DNA of 64,000 nucleotides from Bacteroidota bacterium (GTDB lineage Bacteria > Bacteroidota > Bacteroidia > B-17B0 > Aurantibacillaceae), in the NCBI GenBank assembly GCA_025362395.1, contig JANYGK010000106.1:1-64000 (forward strand), read 5' to 3'. The first letter of the stretch is position 1. Each line of letters starts with the position of its first letter. The position numbers and the translations under genes are program-made. Shown here one piece after another: positions 1 to 8,927 of this stretch. Under the pieces are notes generated by a model. That model saw only the letters and a program-made list of their open reading frames with translations, was not told the DNA's origin and ran no database searches.

Positions 1-1
1 A

Positions 2-1228
2 AAATATAAAGAGTTTAACCTGTTTCTTTTTGCGCGTTTTTTTATAACGCTTGCCATACAAATGCAAATGAGCACCATTTATTTGCAGGTGTATTACGAG
101 TATTACAAAGGCGATGAGTTAGCACTTGGTTTAATAGGGCTTGCGGAAATCATTCCTTTTATAGTGGTGTCTTTTTTTTCGGGTCATGTGGCAGATACAG
201 TCAGCCGACGCAGAATATTACTGTTAGGCAGCGTCGCCCTGTTTTTCGGCTCCTTATTTTTATTCACTTTCAGCAATGATGCCATTACCTTTTTTAAATC
301 GGCAGGTGCAATAGCTTTGTTTAGTGTTGTCGTATCATTTGGAGTTATAAGGTCTTTTTTATCCGCAGCTACCCAACCGTTTATGAGCCAGCTCACGCCT
401 CGTAATTTATATGTGCAGGCTGCAACCTGGAACTCTACGGTTTGGCATACAGGCGCTATACTTGGTCCTGTGCTTGCAGGACTTATTTACGGATTTAATA
501 ATGGTAAGCATGCCGATTGGTGCTATATAATAAACTGTATTTTGTTTTTACTGACGTTTTTATTTTTTATTTTAATAAAACCCAAATCTATTCCGGTAAA
601 AGAAAAAAATGAAACCTTAATGGAAAGCCTTAGTGCAGGCTTAAAATTCGTTTACAAAAATAATATGATCCTCAGCGCACTTTCATTGGATTTATTTGCT
701 GTGTTGTTCGGCGGCGCAGTGGCAATCATTCCGGCCTTTACAGATAAAATTCTTCACCTGGGGCCTGAAGCATACGGGTTATTAAGAACCGCTCCTGCCA
801 TTGGCGCTGTTATTACTTCTTTCTTTTTAGCATTCAGGCAACCCGGTAAAAGAGCAGGATTTGATTTACTTTGGACAGTGGCTGCCTTTGGAGTATGTAC
901 TATACTCTTTGCATTATGTACTAATTATTGGATGGCATTTGCCATGCTGTTGCTAACGGGTGTATTTGACAATGTGAGTGTAGTGATACGGCAAACCGTT
1001 TTACAATTGATGACGCCCGATAACATGCGCGGACGAGTATCGGCAGTCAATAATATTTTTGTAGGCTCAAGCAACGAGATAGGTGCTTTCGAATCGGGAG
1101 CCTTAGCTAAACTCATAGGCTTGGTACCGTCTATTATTTTTGGAGGGGCCATGACGGTTGTTGTTGTTGGCGCCGTTAATAAGCTTAACCCTGATCTTAA
1201 AAAACTGGATCTTTCTAAAATTGAATAA
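2..1228 (+). CDS. MFS transporter, 5' end outside the window
   Basis: Multi-spanning inner-membrane protein of the major facilitator superfamily, probably a drug or siderophore-type exporter by overall resemblance to EntS-like permeases; the substrate is unknown. The reading frame is open from base 2 and the codons before the first ATG (base 62) encode a typical MFS first helix (FNLFLFARFFITLAIQM), so the real start lies upstream and the ATG at 62 is internal. About ten hydrophobic helices are visible. The stop TAA overlaps the ATG of the next gene (TAATG), so the two are translationally coupled. Family assignment is good; the transported compound cannot be inferred. Confidence 0.85.
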   Translation, partial: KYKEFNLFLFARFFITLAIQMQMSTIYLQVYYEYYKGDELALGLIGLAEIIPFIVVSFFSGHVADTVSRRRILLLGSVALFFGSLFLFTFSNDAITFFKSAGAIALFSVVVSFGVIRSFLSAATQPFMSQLTPRNLYVQAATWNSTVWHTGAILGPVLAGLIYGFNNGKHADWCYIINCILFLLTFLFFILIKPKSIPVKEKNETLMESLSAGLKFVYKNNMILSALSLDLFAVLFGGAVAIIPAFTDKILHLGPEAYGLLRTAPAIGAVITSFFLAFRQPGKRAGFDLLWTVAAFGVCTILFALCTNYWMAFAMLLLTGVFDNVSVVIRQTVLQLMTPDNMRGRVSAVNNIFVGSSNEIGAFESGALAKLIGLVPSIIFGGAMTVVVVGAVNKLNPDLKKLDLSKIE

Positions 1229-2007
1229 TGAACCATACAACACATGATGTGAAAGACCTGTTGGATGAAAAATATTTTCAATTCAATACTACCGCTTTTA
1301 TCGAAACAGACCCTATTTCTATCCCACATCAATTTTCTAAGAAAGAAGATATTGAAATTGCATCTTTGTTGGTTGCCACAATAGCGTGGGGACAAAGAGT
1401 TTCCATTATTAACAATGGCAACAAATTAATGCGCTTAATGAATGATGAGCCGCATGATTTTATTTTAAATTTTACAAAAAAAGATGCGGCCCGTTTCGAT
1501 TCCTTCGTACATCGCACCTTTAACGCTACCGATTGCGTATTCTTTTTAAATTCCTTAAAAAATATTTACAACAAACATAACGGCCTCGAAGCTGCCTTTT
1601 CTAAAAACTTAGATCCCAAGGAAAAAGACGTTAAACAAGCTATTTCAAATTTCAGAACCGTATTTTTAAACCATCCGCATTTATCCCGCACAGAAAAACA
1701 TGTTTCTAACCCTATGGCAAAATCGAGTGCCAAGCGCCTATGCATGTTTTTACGTTGGATGGTTCGTAAGGACAAACATGGCGTTGATTTCGGGATCTGG
1801 AAAACAATCTCCCCTTCTCAGTTATGTTTACCTTTGGATCTGCATACAGGTAACGTAAGTCGTAAGTTGGGCTTGCTTACCAGGGCACAAAACGATTGGC
1901 AGGCTGTAGAAGAAATCACCTCTGTACTAAGAAAGTTTGATAAAAAAGATCCGATAAAATATGATTTCTCTTTATTCGGCTTGGGAGCCTTTGAAGGATT
2001 CAAATAA
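1228..2007 (+). CDS. TIGR02757 (DUF2400) family protein
   Basis: A 259-residue soluble protein of the TIGR02757 family, found mainly in Bacteroidota and of unknown function. The family-typical opening (a DLLDEKY-like start, then IPHQFSKKEDIEIASLL and ATIAWGQR) and the C-terminal LCLPLDLHTGNVSRKLGLL segment are both seen. The latter resembles a DNA-glycosylase-like helix-hairpin layout, but that is only an impression. The start codon overlaps the stop of the MFS gene by one base. It converges with the permease gene that ends 5 bp further on. Confidence 0.85.
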   Translation: MNHTTHDVKDLLDEKYFQFNTTAFIETDPISIPHQFSKKEDIEIASLLVATIAWGQRVSIINNGNKLMRLMNDEPHDFILNFTKKDAARFDSFVHRTFNATDCVFFLNSLKNIYNKHNGLEAAFSKNLDPKEKDVKQAISNFRTVFLNHPHLSRTEKHVSNPMAKSSAKRLCMFLRWMVRKDKHGVDFGIWKTISPSQLCLPLDLHTGNVSRKLGLLTRAQNDWQAVEEITSVLRKFDKKDPIKYDFSLFGLGAFEGFK

Positions 2008-2011
2008 AAAG

Positions 2012-3268
2012 TTATCCTCCCATCAATGGCTTAGTATCTACCGATTTAGAATCTAAAGCATCCCGCAAACCATTACCCACCAACATAAAAGCAAGTACCA
2101 ATACCATAATGGCAATGCCGGGCACAAACGCCAGGTAGGCCGCATCTACCAATACGTAACCTCTGTGGGCATTGATCATTTCTCCCCATGATGGGGTTGG
2201 AGGCTGAGCTCCAATTCCTAGAAAACTTAAGCCCGCTTCCGTTAAAATAGCCGACGCAAAATTAGACGCAGCAATTACAATAACCGGCCCCATAACGTTA
2301 GGTAAAATATGTTTCATAATTATCCGCATACTCTTATAACCTAATGCCCTACCCGCTTCCACAAACTCTTTTTCACGGATGCTTAAAATTTGGCCGCGTA
2401 TTAAACGGGCTACATCCACCCACATCGTTAAACCAACGGCTATAAATACTTGTAAAATTCCTTTTCCTAAAACCAAAGTAATGGCAATAACCAACAGTAG
2501 TGTAGGAATTGACCATACGACGTTTATCAGCCACATAATAACATCATCTATCCAGCCCCTGAAATAGCCTGCAATAGCGCCAAGTAAAATACCGATAATA
2601 ATGGAAATGATCACTGAAATAAAGCCTACCGATAAGGAGATGCGTGTACCGATAGTTAAGCGGCTCAGCAGATCCCTCCCTGCAAGGTCAGTTCCCAATA
2701 TGTAATGTTTTTCAACAATATTATTTTTAAGAATTTCGTCCTGCAGGTCTTTCACAGACAGCTTTAGTTTTTCACCGGTACTTAACCTGTAAAACTCAAT
2801 TTTTTTTGTAACACTGTCGTTTTTAATGGGGTAGTTGCTGTTGACATCGTATACAACATCGGCTATATTAAACGGAACTTTCGTGCCATTGTTTGGTATA
2901 TTGCCGGTATATTCCTCTATAACAATATCAAAACCCTGAAAGTTGTATGTATACATGGGAATAGATGCGTAATCCTTTACTTCTCCAAAAATCATTTTGT
3001 TAAACCAATTTTTACTGTGAGGCTTTTCATTTTTTACGACCTGGAGCATTTCTATTTTAAACCCTGGTTTTTTAATATGGAGCTCGGGCTTTTGATCGTT
3101 TGCAAAGGGTGTGGAATCAGGAGTAATGGCGTAACCTAAAATAGAGATAACAGTAGCAAAAATAATTAAGCATAAACCAAACATGGCCAGCTTATCTTTT
3201 TTAAAGCGCCTCCACGTTTGCTTAGAAAGTGATTCGGAGGTATAGTCTATGTGTTTTTTTTTAAACAA
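2012..3268 (-). CDS. ABC transporter permease, DppC/OppC type
   Basis: Inner-membrane permease subunit of a peptide or nickel type ABC importer (binding-protein-dependent transport family). Residues ~31-50 form TM1. The core permease domain starts near residue 190 with a LGTDLAGRDLLSRLTIGTRI motif and carries the EAA loop (EFVEAGRALGYKSMRIIMKH) that contacts the ATPase. At 418 residues it is about 100 longer than E. coli OppC. The extra length is an insert between TM1 and the core domain (about residues 55-190), predicted to face the periplasm. No partner permease, ATPase or binding protein is adjacent. The upstream gene on the same strand ends one base before its start, so they are probably co-transcribed. 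Confidence 0.85.
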   Translation of the reverse strand: MFKKKHIDYTSESLSKQTWRRFKKDKLAMFGLCLIIFATVISILGYAITPDSTPFANDQKPELHIKKPGFKIEMLQVVKNEKPHSKNWFNKMIFGEVKDYASIPMYTYNFQGFDIVIEEYTGNIPNNGTKVPFNIADVVYDVNSNYPIKNDSVTKKIEFYRLSTGEKLKLSVKDLQDEILKNNIVEKHYILGTDLAGRDLLSRLTIGTRISLSVGFISVIISIIIGILLGAIAGYFRGWIDDVIMWLINVVWSIPTLLLVIAITLVLGKGILQVFIAVGLTMWVDVARLIRGQILSIREKEFVEAGRALGYKSMRIIMKHILPNVMGPVIVIAASNFASAILTEAGLSFLGIGAQPPTPSWGEMINAHRGYVLVDAAYLAFVPGIAIMVLVLAFMLVGNGLRDALDSKSVDTKPLMGG

Positions 3269-4399
3269 TCAATTAATTTTTTTTCCTTTCCAGGTTGGAT
3301 TAATAAAAAATGATGCCGCACCGATACTAAATGCATAGATCCAATAAATGCATTCAAAAAGGGGGAGCCACCAAATATATTTAATACGCCCTAAAAAATC
3401 TGAAGCTAAAAATAGCAACAAAAAATCAAATACAAACTTTGCAACCACAAAAATCGATAAATAGGGAATAATAAATGACTTTTTGAGGATTGCCACAAAT
3501 AAAGCAAACAAAAGAAGGTTTGAAAGCAGCACAATTAAGGCAGAAAACCGGTTTAAAGTGCTTGAATTATACTTGGTTTTAGATGCCCAACGTAATCTTT
3601 GACTAAATAAAGAAGTTATATTGGCTTGAGGGATAGTTTTAACAATAAGTTCTCTCGAAAAAAAATAATGAATGGCAGAGGGATTTATTTTTTTCATATC
3701 CTCCATTAAAAAAACATCTTCGCCCGATGACATGTGTGCATGCGAATCGTAACCGTTTACCTGCATGTAAGCGTTTTTTTTAAATGCTAAATTAGCGCCG
3801 TTACACATAAACGGTTTTTGAATACCCGTGTAACCTGCTGTAACAGCGGTTAAAGCAATATTTTCTACTATTTGAAAAGCGGAGATCAATTTTTTGTCCG
3901 ATTCAAAATCAACCGGCATAACAAGCATGTTAGGCGAATACAGGTTAAAGTAATTTGCAATAACGGTAAGCCTGGTTGAAAAACTGAAAACCACATCAGC
4001 ATCGGAAGTGATAATTACGGAGCCTTTAGCGAGGCTTATGCCCTGTGCTATATTGTATTTTTTGCCGCGGTGTTCAGGCTGCTTGATTAGTTGATAGTGA
4101 AGCTGAGACTGTTCAAGGTGATTTTTAGCGATTTCAAAAGTACGGTCTTCAGAGGCATCATCAATTAAAATAAGCTCAAACAAATTTTGCGAATAGGTTT
4201 GTTTACAGATCTGGTCCAAACACCGCTCTATGCTTTTTTCTTCATTACGGGCGGAAATAATGATGGAAATAAAAAGTGAAGATTTTTCTTTATAGATTGG
4301 TATATGTCGTTTTAACTTCCCTATACCAACCAATGCCAGTGTGGTAAAGGTTCCGTAAGCTACTATAACGAATGAAAATATGTACAGCTCAATTAACAT
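3269..4399 (-). CDS. Glycosyltransferase family 2, membrane-anchored
   Basis: A 376-residue GT-A fold glycosyltransferase. An N-terminal membrane helix (residues ~3-25) precedes the catalytic domain, which opens with SIIISARNEEKSIERCL. It has the nucleotide/metal-binding SDADVVF, the acceptor-site acid in SGEDVFLMEDM and the processive-type QRLRW motif. Two or three C-terminal helices follow. This layout fits enzymes that use a nucleotide sugar at the cytoplasmic face to build lipid-linked or exported glycans; donor and acceptor are unknown. It overlaps the upstream flippase-like gene by 11 bp and abuts the OppC-like gene, suggesting one transcript. Confidence 0.85.
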   Translation of the reverse strand: MLIELYIFSFVIVAYGTFTTLALVGIGKLKRHIPIYKEKSSLFISIIISARNEEKSIERCLDQICKQTYSQNLFELILIDDASEDRTFEIAKNHLEQSQLHYQLIKQPEHRGKKYNIAQGISLAKGSVIITSDADVVFSFSTRLTVIANYFNLYSPNMLVMPVDFESDKKLISAFQIVENIALTAVTAGYTGIQKPFMCNGANLAFKKNAYMQVNGYDSHAHMSSGEDVFLMEDMKKINPSAIHYFFSRELIVKTIPQANITSLFSQRLRWASKTKYNSSTLNRFSALIVLLSNLLLFALFVAILKKSFIIPYLSIFVVAKFVFDFLLLFLASDFLGRIKYIWWLPLFECIYWIYAFSIGAASFFINPTWKGKKIN

Positions 4400-5351
4400 G
4401 TGATGACCTGAAATATACTTTTTCTTTTAAAATAATAATGTAACCTATAAGGCTTGGGATAACGACATTAATGATCCAAACCCAGGTAGATGCCAGCACC
4501 ACATTTACGGTAACATCATTGGGGTTATTAAACACAAACAATGCGATAGCTGCTCTTATAGCAGGCTCAATAACACTTACCATAGGTATTAAACTTGTAA
4601 ACATAAAATATGCGGCAATGCTTGCAAAGCTCTGCAACATGGCGGTTTGTGGCGACATTAATCGATAAATCAAATAAAACTGTGTGGTAAAAACGGCGTA
4701 ACGAATTATGGATAAAACGATTAAACGCAGGATCATCGATCTGCTTAACTGAACAATTTGTGAATCATCAATACGCTTAAACCATTTAATAAATTTTAGT
4801 TTTTTTTGAATAAAAGCAACATTCCCTATCGCTAAGCAAAAAAACAGGATCATTACTATTCCTCCTCCTAAAACAAGGTACACAATAGTAGATGAAGACG
4901 TGTGGCGGTTCAATTTATAGGCAATGGCAATCATACCGGCAGTAACAGTGATAAGCATTTGAAACATGCCGTTAATAAAATGAAGCACCGTAATAACCGG
5001 CCTGTTTTCGATTTTAAAGAAAAAAATTTTCGCTAAAAATTCCATGGCTCTTCCGGGCGCAATGTTACCAACACATATTCCTGAAAGCACCGATTTAACA
5101 GCAGTTCCGTAAGAAATCCGTTCTATTGTTGAAGTGATTATTTTCCATTTATAGCTCTCAATGCCCCAATTAAAAGGCATTAGTATAAGGGTACCAAATA
5201 GTATAAGATACAAGCTCGGCTCATTAAGCCATCCGGAAAACTGTTCTTTTAAATGCGGGATAGAATTTAAGCGCGCGTAAATTATATAAAAGCTGATAAG
5301 GCCAATAAGCAACTTTACACCAATAGCTAATATCTTTTTAGGTTTGATCAA
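4389..5351 (-). CDS. Flippase-like (LPG synthase TM domain, UPF0104) protein
   Basis: A 320-residue protein with about eight membrane helices that resembles the lysylphosphatidylglycerol synthase transmembrane/UPF0104 family. The characteristic early segment with a conserved Gly-rich Pro turn is visible (GICVGNIAPGRAMEFLAK). Such proteins are thought to move lipids or lipid-linked sugars; no catalytic synthase domain is present here. The 11-bp overlap with the family 2 glycosyltransferase supports a joint role in making or moving a glycolipid, which is inference. It is divergent from ruvC with a 36-bp gap, so the two promoters must lie very close together. Confidence 0.75.
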   Translation of the reverse strand: MIKPKKILAIGVKLLIGLISFYIIYARLNSIPHLKEQFSGWLNEPSLYLILFGTLILMPFNWGIESYKWKIITSTIERISYGTAVKSVLSGICVGNIAPGRAMEFLAKIFFFKIENRPVITVLHFINGMFQMLITVTAGMIAIAYKLNRHTSSSTIVYLVLGGGIVMILFFCLAIGNVAFIQKKLKFIKWFKRIDDSQIVQLSRSMILRLIVLSIIRYAVFTTQFYLIYRLMSPQTAMLQSFASIAAYFMFTSLIPMVSVIEPAIRAAIALFVFNNPNDVTVNVVLASTWVWIINVVIPSLIGYIIILKEKVYFRSSHVN

Positions 5352-5387
5352 AACGGACTGAAAATAAAAAATTAAATTTACACAATA

Positions 5388-5948
5388 ATGGCAATTAACG
5401 ACAGAATAATACTTGGAATTGACCCCGGCACATTAGTAATGGGTTATGGCTTAGTGCATATTCAAAACAATAAATTGTCATTGATCTCTTTAGGAATTAT
5501 TCAGCTGAGTAAATATGATGAGCATGCCGACAGGCTGGCTAAAATATTTGAACGGGTGGTTGGATTAATTGAAGAGTACAAGCCGGATGAGCTTGCCATT
5601 GAAGCACCCTTTTTCGGGAAAAATGTACAGTCGATGCTAAAGCTTGGCAGGGCACAGGGAGTAGCGATTGCGGCGGCATTATCAAAAAAAATTCCTATGA
5701 CCGAATACTCGCCAAAGAAAATTAAAATGAGTATTACAGGTAACGGAAATGCCTCAAAAGAACAAGTAGCCGCCATGCTCGAAAACTTGCTTGATTTTAA
5801 GCGTGAATCAAACTATTTAGATGCTACAGATGCTTTGGGAGCTGCTGTTTGCCATTATTTCCAAAATAAAGGAGTAACGGGCAATGTAAAAAAAGCGTAT
5901 TCGGGTTGGGATACATTTTTAAAGGATAACCCCAAAAGAAAGGCGTAA
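5388..5948 (+). CDS. ruvC: Holliday junction resolvase RuvC
   Basis: Crossover junction endodeoxyribonuclease that cuts Holliday junctions during recombinational repair, working with RuvAB. The RNase H-like fold shows the expected metal-binding acids: the Asp of ILGIDPGT near the N terminus, the Glu of LAIEAPFFG in the middle, and the Asp pair in LDATDALGAA near residue 140. The length (186 residues) is normal. It ends 3 bp before the stop of the convergent TPR/PD40 gene. ruvA and ruvB are not in the window. Confidence 0.97.
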   Translation: MAINDRIILGIDPGTLVMGYGLVHIQNNKLSLISLGIIQLSKYDEHADRLAKIFERVVGLIEEYKPDELAIEAPFFGKNVQSMLKLGRAQGVAIAAALSKKIPMTEYSPKKIKMSITGNGNASKEQVAAMLENLLDFKRESNYLDATDALGAAVCHYFQNKGVTGNVKKAYSGWDTFLKDNPKRKA

Positions 5949-5951
5949 GAG

Positions 5952-8243
5952 TTACTGCACCTGCCCTTTCGAAGCCCAAATGCCTTGGCTCACAAGATCT
6001 TTTAAATACAGTCGCTTTCCATTATATAATACCGTTAAAAAAGCATCCTGCTGCCCCGATTGTTTAATTTTACTAAGAAGGTCATCAGCTTCTTTCCACG
6101 TGTCAAATTCAGTGGTTGCTTCAAACAAGCTGATGTCACCGCCAAGTTTCTCGTCTTTTTGTTTAATAGAAGTCACTTTACTTAAATGAGCCGATTTATA
6201 ATTTTCAGGGTGCCTGTAAGCCGCTACCTGTACAATATATTTTAAGCTTTCTATTTTTAGACTTCCGTATTTTTCCATCATCTCTAATCGGTCTGCTACG
6301 GCTTTTGCAGTAACGGGCAAACTTGTTTTTCCTACAGGTTTTACGGCATTGCTTTTTACTTCAGCAGTGGGCGGTTGTTTAACGTCAGTACTTTGCATTG
6401 TAACAGTTTCAGTAGCTGCAACCGATTTGTCTTCTTTAACCGGAGGGGCAGGTTCTTTGATCGAATCTGTTTTAGCCGGAGCAGGTGTAACTGCTAATGT
6501 AACAGAGGTGTCAGCCTTAGCCAGTGCCATAGCTTTTTGCCTCAGCTCCTGTACAGCGGCCGTATCAGGATCATAGTTCTTAAACGAGTTACTCAGTTCG
6601 GGTTCGAGCTTACTTGCAATCACTACCAGCTCATGTTCCTTAACCGGATCTTTCTTTATAAAATTAACATCTAAAGATTGTTCGGTAAATGAATTAGCAT
6701 TTTTCGTATCTACATTAAATACCTGTATTCCAAAATCGGGATGATAAAATGTTAGTTTATAGTCGTAACCCGACGGAAGGTTGATCAGGTAATTTCCGGT
6801 TTTGGAATTGGAATTAAATATACCGTAATTTTTATTTTTGCCTTTAAAATATACGGTGATCTCAGATCCGACGGGTTTCATGTTTTTAGTAACCATGCCC
6901 CGCAACATAGTTAACTGTGTTTTTTTACCGGTTACAGCCGGTTCAACTACATAAATATCTTTATCTCCAAAGCCACCGTCTTTTCCGCTGGCATAATAAC
7001 CTCTTTTTCCATCGGCTGATAGTACATAATAAATATCATCATCGGTTGTATTAACCGGAAATCCAATGTTTTCAGGTATGTTCCAAACGCTGTCAACTTC
7101 ATTAAAATCAGTTTTAAAAATATCGTACCCGCCCATACTGTTATGCCCTTTAGAGCTGAACACGAGGGTTAACCCGTCGGGATGTATATAAGGTGAATCG
7201 TCATCATCATCTGTATTGATTTTATTGCCAAGGTTAACAATATTGCCCCAAGTACCATTATCTGATTTATTGGCCCTGTATAAATCTCTCCCGCCAAAGC
7301 CACCGGGGCGTTCGCTGGCAAAATATAATACTTTTCCGTTTGCTGATAATGAAGCGCTGCCTTCCCAGCTGGCTGAATTTACAACTCCTTTCAACTTTTC
7401 CGGAGTCGACCAGTTTTGGCCGGTTAGCTTACTTACAAATATATCTCCGCCGCCAACACCTTCGTCTTTAAACGTAAACAGCTGTTGCCCGTCGGATGAC
7501 AGTGCAATAGCGGCATCATGTAATTTTGTATTAATGGATTCAACAGGCTTTCCCTTTTGCCATTTATTGTTTTCTTTACCGGCGATAAAAACGTCCTCAT
7601 AATAAAAGCCGTATTTATCCGTTTTGCCGTAGCTATCTTGTAAACCCCCACTACTCTCGTTTCCCCTGTAAGTATAAATCATAACTTGTTCGTCGGCAGA
7701 AATTACAGGCGCGTATTCCGCGTATTCTGAATTAGGCGGGCTTCCAATATTTGAGATTCTTACATCAATAGGGTTTTGAATAAGAAGTATGCCGTTATTG
7801 CAATATGTTTCGAGTTTCTCTAATAGTTTGCTTTGTTCGGGAGTTGGCTTATGGCCGGTTTTAAACTTTTTAATGTAAAGGAGTGATTTCTCAAACTCAC
7901 CTAAACGGTGATATAGTTGAGCAAAATAAAAATCGATATTGGCCGCTTTTTTATTTTTTAAATACACATCATTCAATAAATTTTTGGCCTCCGTATGCTT
8001 GTCGCTCCTGTAAATTCCACATATACCGGTAAGGTATTTTAAGGAATAATCAGCGCTATGCGCGTTCAAAAGTTTTTCAAAGCCATCATAAGCCACGGCA
8101 AAGTTCTTGTCGTCGAACAACTCCATGGAGTGTTCAAATATCTTTTGATCTTCCTTTGACCAATTAGTGTAGTTTACGGTTTCCTGTGCAAAGGAATATA
8201 TACCAAGGTGAATGAAAATAAAAAATAAATAAAGTTTGTTCAT
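5952..8243 (-). CDS. Exported TPR/PD40 beta-propeller protein with C-terminal SPOR-like region
   Basis: A 763-residue secreted or outer-membrane protein with a signal peptide (residues 1-19, ending SFA). An N-terminal TPR-like helical region (~25-150) precedes WD40-like PD40 repeats (~170-430, recurring blocks such as ALSSDGQQLFTFKD and PYIHPDGLTLVFSSKG). A Gly-rich carboxypeptidase-like domain follows (~440-525), then a Pro/Thr/Lys-rich linker (~570-660) and a last ~90 residues (KYIVQVAAYRHPEN) resembling a SPOR fold. The order matches the PorE-type periplasmic protein of the type IX system, except that PorE ends in an OmpA-type peptidoglycan-binding domain. A SPOR-like end could serve the same anchoring role. 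The family resemblance is clear; the exact role is inferred. Confidence 0.75.
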   Translation of the reverse strand: MNKLYLFFIFIHLGIYSFAQETVNYTNWSKEDQKIFEHSMELFDDKNFAVAYDGFEKLLNAHSADYSLKYLTGICGIYRSDKHTEAKNLLNDVYLKNKKAANIDFYFAQLYHRLGEFEKSLLYIKKFKTGHKPTPEQSKLLEKLETYCNNGILLIQNPIDVRISNIGSPPNSEYAEYAPVISADEQVMIYTYRGNESSGGLQDSYGKTDKYGFYYEDVFIAGKENNKWQKGKPVESINTKLHDAAIALSSDGQQLFTFKDEGVGGGDIFVSKLTGQNWSTPEKLKGVVNSASWEGSASLSANGKVLYFASERPGGFGGRDLYRANKSDNGTWGNIVNLGNKINTDDDDDSPYIHPDGLTLVFSSKGHNSMGGYDIFKTDFNEVDSVWNIPENIGFPVNTTDDDIYYVLSADGKRGYYASGKDGGFGDKDIYVVEPAVTGKKTQLTMLRGMVTKNMKPVGSEITVYFKGKNKNYGIFNSNSKTGNYLINLPSGYDYKLTFYHPDFGIQVFNVDTKNANSFTEQSLDVNFIKKDPVKEHELVVIASKLEPELSNSFKNYDPDTAAVQELRQKAMALAKADTSVTLAVTPAPAKTDSIKEPAPPVKEDKSVAATETVTMQSTDVKQPPTAEVKSNAVKPVGKTSLPVTAKAVADRLEMMEKYGSLKIESLKYIVQVAAYRHPENYKSAHLSKVTSIKQKDEKLGGDISLFEATTEFDTWKEADDLLSKIKQSGQQDAFLTVLYNGKRLYLKDLVSQGIWASKGQVQ

Positions 8244-8363
8244 AATGAATATTTATTCAAAGTTAAACTGAAAGCTCTTTTTTTTTGGGAGATTGTTTTT
8301 TTTTTTAAACAAACCGTTTTTAATATATATCTTTCGTATTCACTATTTTTAGATCGACCTTAA

Positions 8364-8861
8364 ATGAAACATAAAATCACGAAGCTTACCATATCTACCA
8401 GTTTTGATGTATACCCTTCATTCGATGCTTTGCAGGCCGAAGACAGGGAATTGCTTGCGAAGGCTAAAAAAGCTGTAAAATCAGCTTATGCACCCTATTC
8501 TAATTTTCATGTGGGCGCCGCTATATTACTTCAAAACGGTAAAATAGTTACCGGTAATAACCAAGAAAACGCTGCTTACCCTTCAGGATTATGCGCCGAA
8601 AGAGTTGCTTTATTTTATGCAAATGCCAATTACCCTAATGTTGGCGTAAAAACAATTGCGGTCAGTGTTGCATCAGCCCATCAAATCATAAACGAGCCGG
8701 TAAGCCCTTGCGGCGCTTGCAGGCAGGTTATTGCAGAATATGAAAATCTGTTCGAATCCCCTATTCGCATTATCATGTCGGGCGAAACCGGTAAAATATT
8801 TGTGTCGGAAAGCATCGAAAATTTATTGCCTTTTATGTTCAATAAAAAGCATTTAAAATAG
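8364..8861 (+). CDS. cdd: Cytidine deaminase
   Basis: Zinc-dependent hydrolase converting cytidine and deoxycytidine to uridine and deoxyuridine in pyrimidine salvage. The zinc and proton-shuttle site is visible as CAERVALFYA (Cys plus catalytic Glu) and the PCGACRQV pair of cysteines. The substrate-contacting YSNFHVGAA segment precedes them. At 165 residues it has about 30 extra N-terminal residues compared with small tetrameric enzymes. It is monocistronic by spacing and lies divergent from the PD40 protein gene. Confidence 0.95.
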   Translation: MKHKITKLTISTSFDVYPSFDALQAEDRELLAKAKKAVKSAYAPYSNFHVGAAILLQNGKIVTGNNQENAAYPSGLCAERVALFYANANYPNVGVKTIAVSVASAHQIINEPVSPCGACRQVIAEYENLFESPIRIIMSGETGKIFVSESIENLLPFMFNKKHLK

Positions 8862-8896
8862 AGTGGCTAAACACTTTTCTATTAAACAAATTCTCT

Positions 8897-8904
8897 TATT
8901 TTTG
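8897..8904 (+). promoter_or_regulatory. Bacteroidota-type -7 box upstream of pdhA
   Basis: TATTTTTG matches the Bacteroidota -7 consensus TAnnTTTG and lies 23 bp before the pdhA start. No convincing TTG -33 element sits at the usual 19-21 bp distance, so only the -7 element is claimed. Confidence 0.4.
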
Positions 8905-8927
8905 TACCTTCTTAATCACACAAACCC

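Noticed and set aside
8720-8775. tRNA-like GTTCGAATCCC segment
   Set aside because: It lies inside cdd and no cloverleaf can be drawn around it.
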